5,808 nucleotides of DNA from JACMJP01 sp046160675 (lineage in GTDB: Bacteria > Bacteroidota > Bacteroidia > Chitinophagales > BACL12): contig JBJXHH010000067.1 in assembly GCA_046160675.1 (NCBI GenBank), positions 1 through 5,808 on the forward strand, given 5' to 3'. Below are positions 1-5,808 of this stretch, in pieces; position 1 is the first letter of the stretch; each line of letters begins with the position of its first letter. A program made the translations under genes and the position numbers. The notes below the pieces were generated by a model that saw only the letters and a program-made list of their open reading frames with translations, did no database searches and had not been told where the DNA came from.

Positions 1-3000
1 GGGGTTTGCATATTTATTAATTTGTTTAAAGCGGTTGTTTTTTCATTACTCATTTTATTCAAATCAAACAGCAAAGCAATTCTCTTTTTTCTTTCTGTTT
101 CATCTTTTGCCTGAAGAACCCAGGGAGTTTCTTCCAACAACAGAGATTTTAATTCCTGGTTTTTTTCAAGATTACTTACAAGCGCATCTGATGAATTTTT
201 CCAACTATCAAATACTGATTTTATTTTTGGTGATGAATTGGCAACATGCCCGGCAATTGAATTTGAATAATAACGATTGAATACTTGTTCTGCACACTCG
301 TAAGGGTATTCCATCATATATGGCAAACTTTGAATTGCATACCATGCAGGGTTGCTTGTAAATTCAAGTGTGAGGTTTTGATGTTGCAATGAAGATGAGT
401 TGTTGTTGATCAGTTTATCAAATGCAAATGTTTTTGTTTGTCCCCATCGTATCGGCAATGGTAAACTTTCTGTTACCAGCATTCTGTTTGAGAGCACGGG
501 CAGGGCATTTTCTTCACCATCCGCATAACTTCCCGCTTTAGCCTTTACCCTGTAAACAATAGCCTGAATTCCTTCCGGCACTTTTATTTTCCAACTCAAC
601 GGGATGCTTTGCTTTGCAGGAATTGAGATGGGGATCATTTTATTTAAGTTCGCAAATTGTGCATCAAGCGGGAGCATCGTTACGGCATCAAAAATTTCAA
701 GTGAAGCCATTCCGTTTAAGAGACTATCAGTTAAACTGCTCACTTTTGCTGTGAGAAATATTTCGTCACCCTCCCTCAAAAATCTCGGCACATTCGGTAC
801 CACCATCAATTCTTTTTGTGTGATGATGGGATAATTTAGCATGCCGCTTTGCAAATCTTTTGTATGTGCAATGCCCATGAAGCTCCATTTCGTTAATGCT
901 TCGGGCATTGTGAAAGAAAATATCACAGCGCTTGTGCTGTCTGTTTCAAGATGCGGGTAGAAAAATGCAGTTTCATTTAAGTTGCTGCGTACTATCACAT
1001 CTGTGAGTTGATTTGTAGCTTGAGTAACTGTCTCAGAAGAGTTCCCAGCCATTGACACCTGCACCTCTTCTAATTTATCAGCAGCTTTCAGTTTTCCGTT
1101 AGCATATTCTTCAGCGCCTTCTTTTTCTGCCATTTCAGGTGCTGCGGAATCCATCATAAACATCACATCACCGCCTCTCTCATAATAATTATTTTGATAA
1201 AAATTCAACCCGAACCAATTCAAATAATCATAACTGAAAGAAGAAAAATTTACATATTTATTCCAGGTATCAAACCAGCCGTAGTTTTGCGCCGTGCCGA
1301 AAGCATCACTTGCTCCCCAATATTTATAATTGTAATAAGATGGCCAGGATAAAAAATTCCAGCCATGATATTTGAAAGCATCTAAGCTTGCATCATACAT
1401 ACTTGCAAGAAATTCTGCCGCCACTTTTTCTCCATTATTTCCTTCAATTTTTATTTTCCATGTTTCTTTGCTGCCGGGTTCTAATTTGTTGCGGTATGTT
1501 TCAAAAGAAACTTTCAGATCTTTGTTAGTCCACGGCACATTGATATTCCATGTTTGCTGATGCACCTGGTTATCTTTTATAAAAATAATTTCCGCCTGCA
1601 AGCCGCCCCTGTATTCTTCTTTAATTGTAACAGGAATTGTTTTTTGTTCTTCCTTAAGATCAATCCACCTGCTTTCAATGATCTTATCCCTGAAATGCAA
1701 AACATATAAAACATGAACATCTGTTGCAGAACTTATTTTTAAGTTCACAGCTTCTCCAACCGCTGAAGTAAAATATGTTTCAGGTGAATACAAATATTTT
1801 TCAGGAACAAATTTTCCTGTTGCTGAACGAACGAAAAAATATTGTTCTTTTTTAATTTCCTCGCCGGTTATTTTATCAGTTGATTGCAGTTCCAGTTTGT
1901 AAAACCCATCTTCCCATTTCGAAGGATCAAGTTCAATAATATTTGTATCAGCAGTATTAAAATTTATTTGCGCAGTTTGTTTTCCAAGCTGCCAGTTGCG
2001 TTCATCATTTTCATTTTTATAAACATTATGCGGAAAGAGTTTGTAATATTCTTCTTCGCTGATAATGTATGTATCGGGCTGCACCCAGAGCCTGTTCCTG
2101 AACAATCGATCAGGGGAATTTAATTTATGAATAGTGATAGTTCCTGCGGCTGGTTCAAAAGCATAATTCAAATTAGTTGTTTTGATAGAAATCTTCTGAA
2201 TAGAATCCCTGCTTATGGTTTGCGGAACAGAAACTTCAATGAGTTGAGAAATATAACCTACGCTTGCGCTTGCCTGCCCGCTTCTTGTTTCGCCATTCAG
2301 GTCAATTACATCAGCATACACGGTGTAAGTAAACTGCGGCTTTTGATCTTTTGAAATAGATGCATCGGGAATTGCTTTGAAATCAATACTGAATTTTCCA
2401 CTTGCATTCGTTACTGTTTCGCCATGCGCAATTTCCATTTGCGGCGATGAAGGGTAAGGTCTCCACCAAAAGTAATCATACCAGTAAGGGAAGCTTGCAT
2501 TACGCACAACCCGATAGGAAACTTTTGCATTGTCAATATTATTTCCTGCGTAGGCAATTGCATTTCCTATTACAGTTATTGTATCATTCAAAACAAAACT
2601 TCCTTTCACTTCTTCAAACTCAACATAATATTTCGGGCGTTTGTATTCTTCTACTGAAACATACACATTGCCATATTCATTACTAATAAGCATTTCGCCG
2701 TTCAGTAAACCTGTTGGTGCTGTAAAGCTTCCTGAGAAACTTCCATAGTCATTTGATATTAGTTGCTGTTCAGAAACTTTTTGACTATTTACATCATAAA
2801 ATGTTACTGTAGTTTTTCTGTTCATTACAAGATTGACAGGTTTATTACTTTCATCCTGCTGCACCATGATGCCTTTGAAATAAATTGTTTGCCCCGGACG
2901 GTAAATACTTCTGTCTGTGAAAAAATAGGTTGTGAGTCTGCTTGTTTCATTATTTCTATAAGGGTTGTTCAGATAAAAATCATTGTCAATATCTAGTGTA

Positions 3001-4748
3001 TCACCGTTACAACAAATTTTAAAACTGATGTATTGATAATCTCTACCAACGTACTCATCTAATTTAAAATATCCTTTGTCATCTGTTTTATATGTTTTCG
3101 ATTTATTCTTATTGTATTTTCTTGTAGTATAATCATAATCCTTTTTGTAAGATTGAATTTGTGCACCTTTCAGTGGTTCACCGCTTGTTCTGTCCAACAC
3201 ATAAAATTCCATATTGCCGTCATCTATTCTGTTTTCTATATAAGAAATATTACTTACCCAGAATTGTGCAACAGCAACACCATTGTTCATCAGCGCAAAA
3301 TCTTTGGTCTCACTTATCATCAAAACATAAGATCCAACTTTTAAATCAGGAATTTTTATTTCAACGTTGTGCTGGTTATGATCGCCATCATCAGGAAGAG
3401 TTTGTGTCCAGCTCTTTACAGCAGGGAGTTTCGAATAATAAGTAATTTTTTCTGTTGTGTTGATGAGATACGTATTTGCCCTGTCCTGCTCGGTAAGTTT
3501 TACAATTTTAATGTATGTTGTATTTACATTTTTCCAGCTCACAAGCATTCTTGACGGCAAGCCGGGTACTACAACTTTTTCCGCAGTAACCTGTAAAGAC
3601 TTGTATTCAATTTGTGTTTTTAATCCGGCACAATTTCTTGCCCCGAAACTTTCCGGCGCCCGCTGTATTGCCTTGTTGCAGATTTCAATTGCTGTTTTAT
3701 TTTCTAATTTATATGCATCAGAAACTAAGGGTTGATATTTTGATGCAAGGCTGTGATGATAATTTGCGATCTCAAATAAATATCTTGTGCTGCTGCTGTC
3801 CCGTTCATATTTTTTATCATGCGCAAGCAAGCTTTCAATATAAAGTGTTTCTTTATTTTCAAGCCTCGCATTTTCCTTTGCAAACTGCAGGCGTTTTAAA
3901 TTCACATCTGTAATTGCTGTTGCGTACGGATCCTGCAAATGCATATTAGTAAGCTCCTGCAAAATTTGCAGCGCAAGCAATTTCCTGCTTACAGAATCTG
4001 TTGATTGAAATTTATGATTTGCAAATGTTTTGTCATCAGCAAAAACTGTTGCATCGGTTACTTCAAAATTATAAGTTGGTTGATTGAGATACGTTTCATC
4101 GTTCATTAAAAAATCCAAAGCACGGTGCGCAATAAAATCATATACAGTTGGGCGCATTAATCTTGCATATTCATCACCCTTCACTAAAATATCATCATAC
4201 TTTACTATAGGGGTTTGTTTTAATGCTTCTGCATTTTCAAGCGATGCAACATATAAACTTCTTGTTTTTTCAAAAAGTGTTGTTATATCCCAGGTGAGAA
4301 TATCATCATTCTTAAAAGTGACAGCTTGTGTTCGGTTCATGAATTGCCAGCGGTTCTGCTGGTAAAAATTCCAGTACATTTCTGCAAGGAGAGATTGCAA
4401 AACAGGTTTGCTTTCTCCAGGAAGGCTTGTCAACTCTTCCTCAGCAATCTGAATTGCTTTTACATTACCATCTTCTTGCACCTGCACCGTGTACTTGCAT
4501 TTATGAATGATGGCTTTTATAGTTTGTTCGCTGTTTTTTTCCTGCTTCGCAAAAACAAGAATCTCCTCCACCTTTTCCAAAGCAGATTGCGGCAAACCTT
4601 CGTTTTCAAGCTTCTGCACAGCTTCCCATGCTTTTTCATACCCCTCAAAGTCTGCGGGGGTGAGTGATACATTTTTAGAACTCATTGCTGTAATAAAAAG
4701 CGCTGCAAAAAACGCTAAAGCGAATAAAAAAATCTTGTTGTAATTCAT
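1..4748 (-). CDS. Alpha-2-macroglobulin family protein, Bacteroidota type, thioester-containing (partial, C-terminus outside window)
   Basis: Predicted envelope protease trap. The ATG at 4748-4746 opens a frame that runs off the left edge (1582 codons visible); every landmark from start to edge is in the same frame, so there is no sign of a frameshift. Residues 1-21 form a signal peptide (K5, then a hydrophobic stretch ending FITA) without a lipobox Cys. About 25-375 is a mostly helical, family-specific N-terminal region, followed by macroglobulin-like beta domains. The MG2 hallmark is DRSIYRPGQ at 612-620 and EYKRPK is at 701-706. An aromatic patch includes W761-W762. The segment AAEFLASMYDASLDAF is at 1110-1125, an aromatic-rich insert at 1127-1189 and a charged linker at about 1201-1254. 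NETAFF at 1258-1263 opens the A2M domain; PRFLREGD lies near 1320. The thioester motif CAEQ is at 1485-1488 within YPYECAEQ, and the thioester-domain helices EETPWVLQAKDE and LNKLINMQT follow. Relatives known to me are about 2000 residues, so roughly a fifth is missing. Substrate proteases are unknown. Confidence 0.95.
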   Translation of the reverse strand, partial: MNYNKIFLFALAFFAALFITAMSSKNVSLTPADFEGYEKAWEAVQKLENEGLPQSALEKVEEILVFAKQEKNSEQTIKAIIHKCKYTVQVQEDGNVKAIQIAEEELTSLPGESKPVLQSLLAEMYWNFYQQNRWQFMNRTQAVTFKNDDILTWDITTLFEKTRSLYVASLENAEALKQTPIVKYDDILVKGDEYARLMRPTVYDFIAHRALDFLMNDETYLNQPTYNFEVTDATVFADDKTFANHKFQSTDSVSRKLLALQILQELTNMHLQDPYATAITDVNLKRLQFAKENARLENKETLYIESLLAHDKKYERDSSSTRYLFEIANYHHSLASKYQPLVSDAYKLENKTAIEICNKAIQRAPESFGARNCAGLKTQIEYKSLQVTAEKVVVPGLPSRMLVSWKNVNTTYIKIVKLTEQDRANTYLINTTEKITYYSKLPAVKSWTQTLPDDGDHNQHNVEIKIPDLKVGSYVLMISETKDFALMNNGVAVAQFWVSNISYIENRIDDGNMEFYVLDRTSGEPLKGAQIQSYKKDYDYTTRKYNKNKSKTYKTDDKGYFKLDEYVGRDYQYISFKICCNGDTLDIDNDFYLNNPYRNNETSRLTTYFFTDRSIYRPGQTIYFKGIMVQQDESNKPVNLVMNRKTTVTFYDVNSQKVSEQQLISNDYGSFSGSFTAPTGLLNGEMLISNEYGNVYVSVEEYKRPKYYVEFEEVKGSFVLNDTITVIGNAIAYAGNNIDNAKVSYRVVRNASFPYWYDYFWWRPYPSSPQMEIAHGETVTNASGKFSIDFKAIPDASISKDQKPQFTYTVYADVIDLNGETRSGQASASVGYISQLIEVSVPQTISRDSIQKISIKTTNLNYAFEPAAGTITIHKLNSPDRLFRNRLWVQPDTYIISEEEYYKLFPHNVYKNENDERNWQLGKQTAQINFNTADTNIIELDPSKWEDGFYKLELQSTDKITGEEIKKEQYFFVRSATGKFVPEKYLYSPETYFTSAVGEAVNLKISSATDVHVLYVLHFRDKIIESRWIDLKEEQKTIPVTIKEEYRGGLQAEIIFIKDNQVHQQTWNINVPWTNKDLKVSFETYRNKLEPGSKETWKIKIEGNNGEKVAAEFLASMYDASLDAFKYHGWNFLSWPSYYNYKYWGASDAFGTAQNYGWFDTWNKYVNFSSFSYDYLNWFGLNFYQNNYYERGGDVMFMMDSAAPEMAEKEGAEEYANGKLKAADKLEEVQVSMAGNSSETVTQATNQLTDVIVRSNLNETAFFYPHLETDSTSAVIFSFTMPEALTKWSFMGIAHTKDLQSGMLNYPIITQKELMVVPNVPRFLREGDEIFLTAKVSSLTDSLLNGMASLEIFDAVTMLPLDAQFANLNKMIPISIPAKQSIPLSWKIKVPEGIQAIVYRVKAKAGSYADGEENALPVLSNRMLVTESLPLPIRWGQTKTFAFDKLINNNSSSLQHQNLTLEFTSNPAWYAIQSLPYMMEYPYECAEQVFNRYYSNSIAGHVANSSPKIKSVFDSWKNSSDALVSNLEKNQELKSLLLEETPWVLQAKDETERKKRIALLFDLNKMSNEKTTALNKLINMQT
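285..296 (-). other. Thioester motif C-A-E-Q of the A2M protein
   Basis: The codons TGT-GCA-GAA-CAA encode Cys1485-Ala-Glu-Gln1488 in the context EYPYECAEQVFNRYY. In A2M and complement proteins the Cys side chain and Gln side chain of C-x-E-Q form the internal thioester that captures the attacking protease covalently. All three defining residues are present, so this copy is expected to be thioester-competent, unlike the Bacteroidota and proteobacterial A2M subtypes that lack the Cys. The histidine that modulates reactivity in other members would lie beyond the left edge and cannot be judged. Confidence 0.9.
1182..1370 (-). other. Aromatic-rich insert in the A2M protein (residues 1127-1189)
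   Basis: By direct count 25 of these 63 residues are Phe, Tyr or Trp, spaced every one to four positions among Asn, Ser, Gly and Asp. It follows the beta segment AAEFLASMYDASLDAF and precedes a charged, Ala/Glu/Lys-rich linker that leads to NETAFF. Similar aromatic stretches occur here in Bacteroidota A2M proteins as I remember them, so it is probably a lineage feature and not a foreign insertion. Its function is unknown; a surface-packing or protease-exposed segment is possible. Confidence 0.7.
4683..4748 (-). other. Signal peptide of the A2M protein, not a lipoprotein signal
   Basis: Codons 1-22 encode one Lys at position 5 followed by about 14 hydrophobic residues (IFLFALAFFAALFI) and a small-residue end (T20, A21) suitable for signal peptidase I. 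There is no Cys in the first 80 or so residues, so the lipoprotein route used by the E. coli homologue YfhM is not indicated. The mature protein is expected to be exported to the periplasm or to remain anchored by an uncleaved signal. The exact cleavage site is a guess. The signal also supports the choice of ATG 4748 over the internal ATG at residue 22. Confidence 0.7.
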
Positions 4749-4825
4749 TTTATAAAGGTATCTGAAATTTTGAAAGGAGATGAGGGGCTGAGGCAAATTC
4801 CATACCCTGCAAAAAAAAATACGAT
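4749..4825 (-). other. Intergenic gap between the CPBP gene and the A2M gene
   Basis: These 77 bases are the only non-coding stretch. On the coding (minus) strand they hold, in order after the CPBP stop, a run of nine T (4811-4819), then a mixed stretch, then an AT-rich end immediately before the A2M ATG. No AGGAGG-like ribosome site is visible ahead of that ATG (TTTATAAAATG), which is usual for Bacteroidota. An imperfect inverted repeat pairs 4757-4770 with 4795-4806 (GGTAT/ATACC plus two AT-rich triplets). No convincing promoter or intrinsic terminator was found, so read-through transcription from the CPBP gene into the A2M gene is possible. Confidence 0.6.
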
Positions 4826-5395
4826 TTAAGTACCTTGAAGTAGAGACTTCTTCTTTAATTCTGATAACAGTAAAACGTCAATTAAAAAATGCGCAATCAT
4901 TGCTGACCAAAGCCCTGCATATTCCATCAGAAACCCGAAACCAAGGCTTACAAAAAACAGAACCACACCGTAAATAAACAGGGGCTTATCTTTCAAGTTC
5001 AAGTAACCGTGTAACCCAATAAATAGAAGTGAGGTAAGCCAAATACCCAGCCAGGGCTGAATTGCGGCCCGAAAAAAAATTTCTTCCCCCACCCCGGCAC
5101 AAAAGGATAGAAAAAAAACATCAAAATAATTTACACGAAATTTAGAAATCAGACGACTGAAAAAATTTTTAGTATTTGAAAGAAATTTCCTTCGAAGCAA
5201 AAACACAAGCAAAAAAGAAGAAAGTAGCCCATAACTAATTCCTGCCATGCTTTGATGCAAGATGGACAAAGGGGATTCAAAAAAGATTTGTGTAACGGTT
5301 TTATTATGAAAGAACATCAGAAGAAAAATGCCTGCACCGCCAATGCCAAACAGGGTTGCGATTCCTGCAATGAAAATATATCTTTTACTCCGCAA
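4826..5395 (-). CDS. CPBP (Abi/CAAX-like) family intramembrane metalloprotease
   Basis: Predicted 189-residue integral membrane protease of the CPBP family, which includes eukaryotic Rce1 and bacterial proteins linked to bacteriocin self-immunity and protein processing. All three family motifs are present in order: EEIFFR (E104-R109), F125-I-G-L-H129 (FxxxH) and H169-F-L-I-D173 (HxxxD, an allowed variant of HxxxN). E104, E105, H129 and H169 are the expected metal or catalytic residues. Hydrophobic segments lie near 6-29, 43-67, 90-101, 115-130, 138-156 and 160-178, and basic residues before the first (RSKR) suggest a cytoplasmic N-terminus. The length is at the short end for the family. The start is uncertain: the only in-frame conventional start between the upstream stop and the first membrane segment is TTG at 5395-5393; the first ATG, residue 27, would delete that segment. 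The gene follows the DUF6263-like gene with three bases between and precedes the A2M gene by 77. The substrate is unknown. Confidence 0.9.
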   Translation of the reverse strand: MRSKRYIFIAGIATLFGIGGAGIFLLMFFHNKTVTQIFFESPLSILHQSMAGISYGLLSSFLLVFLLRRKFLSNTKNFFSRLISKFRVNYFDVFFLSFCAGVGEEIFFRAAIQPWLGIWLTSLLFIGLHGYLNLKDKPLFIYGVVLFFVSLGFGFLMEYAGLWSAMIAHFLIDVLLLSELKKKSLLQGT

Positions 5396-5401
5396 AACTT
5401 A
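5393..5401 (-). other. Same-frame stop/start junction between the DUF6263-like and CPBP genes
   Basis: On the coding strand the bases read TAA-GTT-TTG: the stop of the upstream gene, one sense codon, and the proposed TTG start of the CPBP gene, all in one frame. No ATG or GTG lies nearby in that frame. A GGAG sits just after the TTG (in CGGAGT), where it could only serve a start further in, such as the ATT at residue 7. Translational coupling by terminating ribosomes is the simplest explanation for initiation here; low-level read-through would give a fused product. Confidence 0.6.
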
Positions 5402-5808
5402 CTTAGATTTTACAGCAATCGTGCCGTTGATTCGAGTAGAAATATTTTGGCCTTCATATTCACGGGCAATGGTAATGTTTTGGATGGCGTCAGCATTTTT
5501 AGTCCATCCGCTCCATTCTTCTACATGCATAGTTCCGCTTACAGTACCTTTTAAAGTTAACCCTTCCACTTGTGGCAAAAATTCTGCTGGAATTTCCTTT
5601 TTATTCAGGGAAATTTTTGAAGTGAATTTAATAAAGGCGATCCCGCTGTCCCTTTCCGTGATTGTATAGGTATTATATATAAGTATAGGCAAACCCTGTA
5701 CAGAAGAAGGTAATGTTTTTTCCCATGTAGAACCTTTATTTACTGTTCCTTCAGGGAAGGTTAGAAATAAATTTTCTACCGCTTCACTCGGATCAGGAAC
5801 AGGAATCT
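5399..5808 (-). CDS. DUF6263-like secreted protein (partial, C-terminal 135 codons)
   Basis: The frame is open from the right edge to TAA at 5401-5399, so the start is outside the window and only the C-terminal 135 residues are seen. They read as an alternating beta-rich domain: a short proline-rich lead-in (IPVPDPSEAVENLF), then TFPEGTVNKGSTWEKTL, NTYTITERDSGIAFIKFTSK, GLTLKGTVSGTMHVEEWSGW and ISTRINGTIAVKSK. The order 'introduced-with-Trp, TYT, G-A-I, L-x-G-x-x-x-G-x-x-x-x-E-x-x-x-G-W' resembles the tail of DUF6263 proteins, secreted Bacteroidota proteins of about 300 residues with no known function. This assignment is from memory of the family pattern, without a profile search. There are no Cys residues or membrane segments in the visible part. 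A TTG at 5692 could serve as a start, but the open frame and the domain continue upstream, so an internal start is unlikely. Confidence 0.65.
   Translation of the reverse strand, partial: IPVPDPSEAVENLFLTFPEGTVNKGSTWEKTLPSSVQGLPILIYNTYTITERDSGIAFIKFTSKISLNKKEIPAEFLPQVEGLTLKGTVSGTMHVEEWSGWTKNADAIQNITIAREYEGQNISTRINGTIAVKSK

Noticed and set aside
4326..4667. 113-codon open frame on the plus strand, and similar plus-strand frames at 35-280, 604-834, 2402-2686, 3161-3445, 3614-3913 and 5328-5669
   Set aside because: They are antisense to the A2M, CPBP or DUF6263-like genes, have no recognisable domains, and show the Phe/Leu/Ser/Cys-rich composition expected from the reverse of AT-rich coding DNA.
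1..4748. Possible frameshift in the very long A2M frame
   Set aside because: The start codon, YRPGQ, YKRPK, the WW pair, NETAFF, CAEQ and LNKLINMQT all fall in the same phase, and residue counts between them agree when translated by hand.
4753..4760. TACCTTTA on the minus strand resembling the Bacteroidota -7 box TAnnTTTG
   Set aside because: It ends only four bases before the A2M ATG, so the transcript would start inside the gene, and no TTTG-like -33 element is at the proper distance.
4811..4850. Possible intrinsic terminator after the CPBP gene: GAAGT/ACTTC stem (4837-4850) and a T9 run (4811-4819)
   Set aside because: The stem is only five pairs with a four-base loop, lies inside the CPBP coding end, and is separated from the T run by 17 bases, so it does not form a stem directly followed by U residues.
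4875..4889. HxxxD instead of HxxxN in the third CPBP motif, considered as a sign of a dead enzyme
   Set aside because: Asp is an accepted variant at this position in the family, and the EExxxR and FxxxH motifs are intact.
1..5808. Search for a mobile element, CRISPR array, tRNA or long direct repeats
   Set aside because: No repeat-spacer pattern, transposase-like protein, terminal inverted repeats or tRNA-like cloverleaf was seen; nearly the whole window is coding.

Overview
The window looks like chromosomal DNA from a member of the Bacteroidota, most likely a Chitinophaga/Sphingobacteria-type lineage. The evidence is AT-rich DNA, the characteristic Bacteroidota form of a very large alpha-2-macroglobulin (A2M) protein, a DUF6263-like secreted protein, and gene starts without a clear Shine-Dalgarno sequence. 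The assignment rests on protein character only; there is no rRNA or other taxonomic marker.

All three genes lie on the minus strand, so transcription runs from right to left. From the right edge: (1) 5808-5399, the last 135 codons of a DUF6263-like, probably secreted or periplasmic beta-rich protein whose start is outside the window; (2) 5395-4826, a small CPBP/Abi-family intramembrane protease with all three family motifs, separated from gene 1 by its TAA and three bases, in the same frame, and apparently starting with TTG; (3) after a 77-bp gap, 4748-1, the first 1582 codons of an A2M-family protein, cut by the left edge 97 residues after its thioester motif C-A-E-Q. Coding density is close to complete: the only non-coding stretch is 4749-4825, and nothing convincing is encoded on the plus strand.

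Bacterial A2M proteins are thought to act as envelope protease traps: an attacking protease cleaves the molecule, the fold collapses around it, and the Cys-Gln thioester can bond covalently to it. The CPBP gene upstream is a predicted membrane protease. Co-orientation and tight spacing suggest that genes 1 and 2 are co-transcribed, possibly together with gene 3, and would place an envelope-defence role on the group; this is inference from context. No mobile element, CRISPR array, RNA gene or long repeat was seen. The window is mostly well-understood families, and the points most worth checking are the gene 1/gene 2 junction, the aromatic-rich insert and linker in the A2M protein, and its non-lipoprotein signal peptide.
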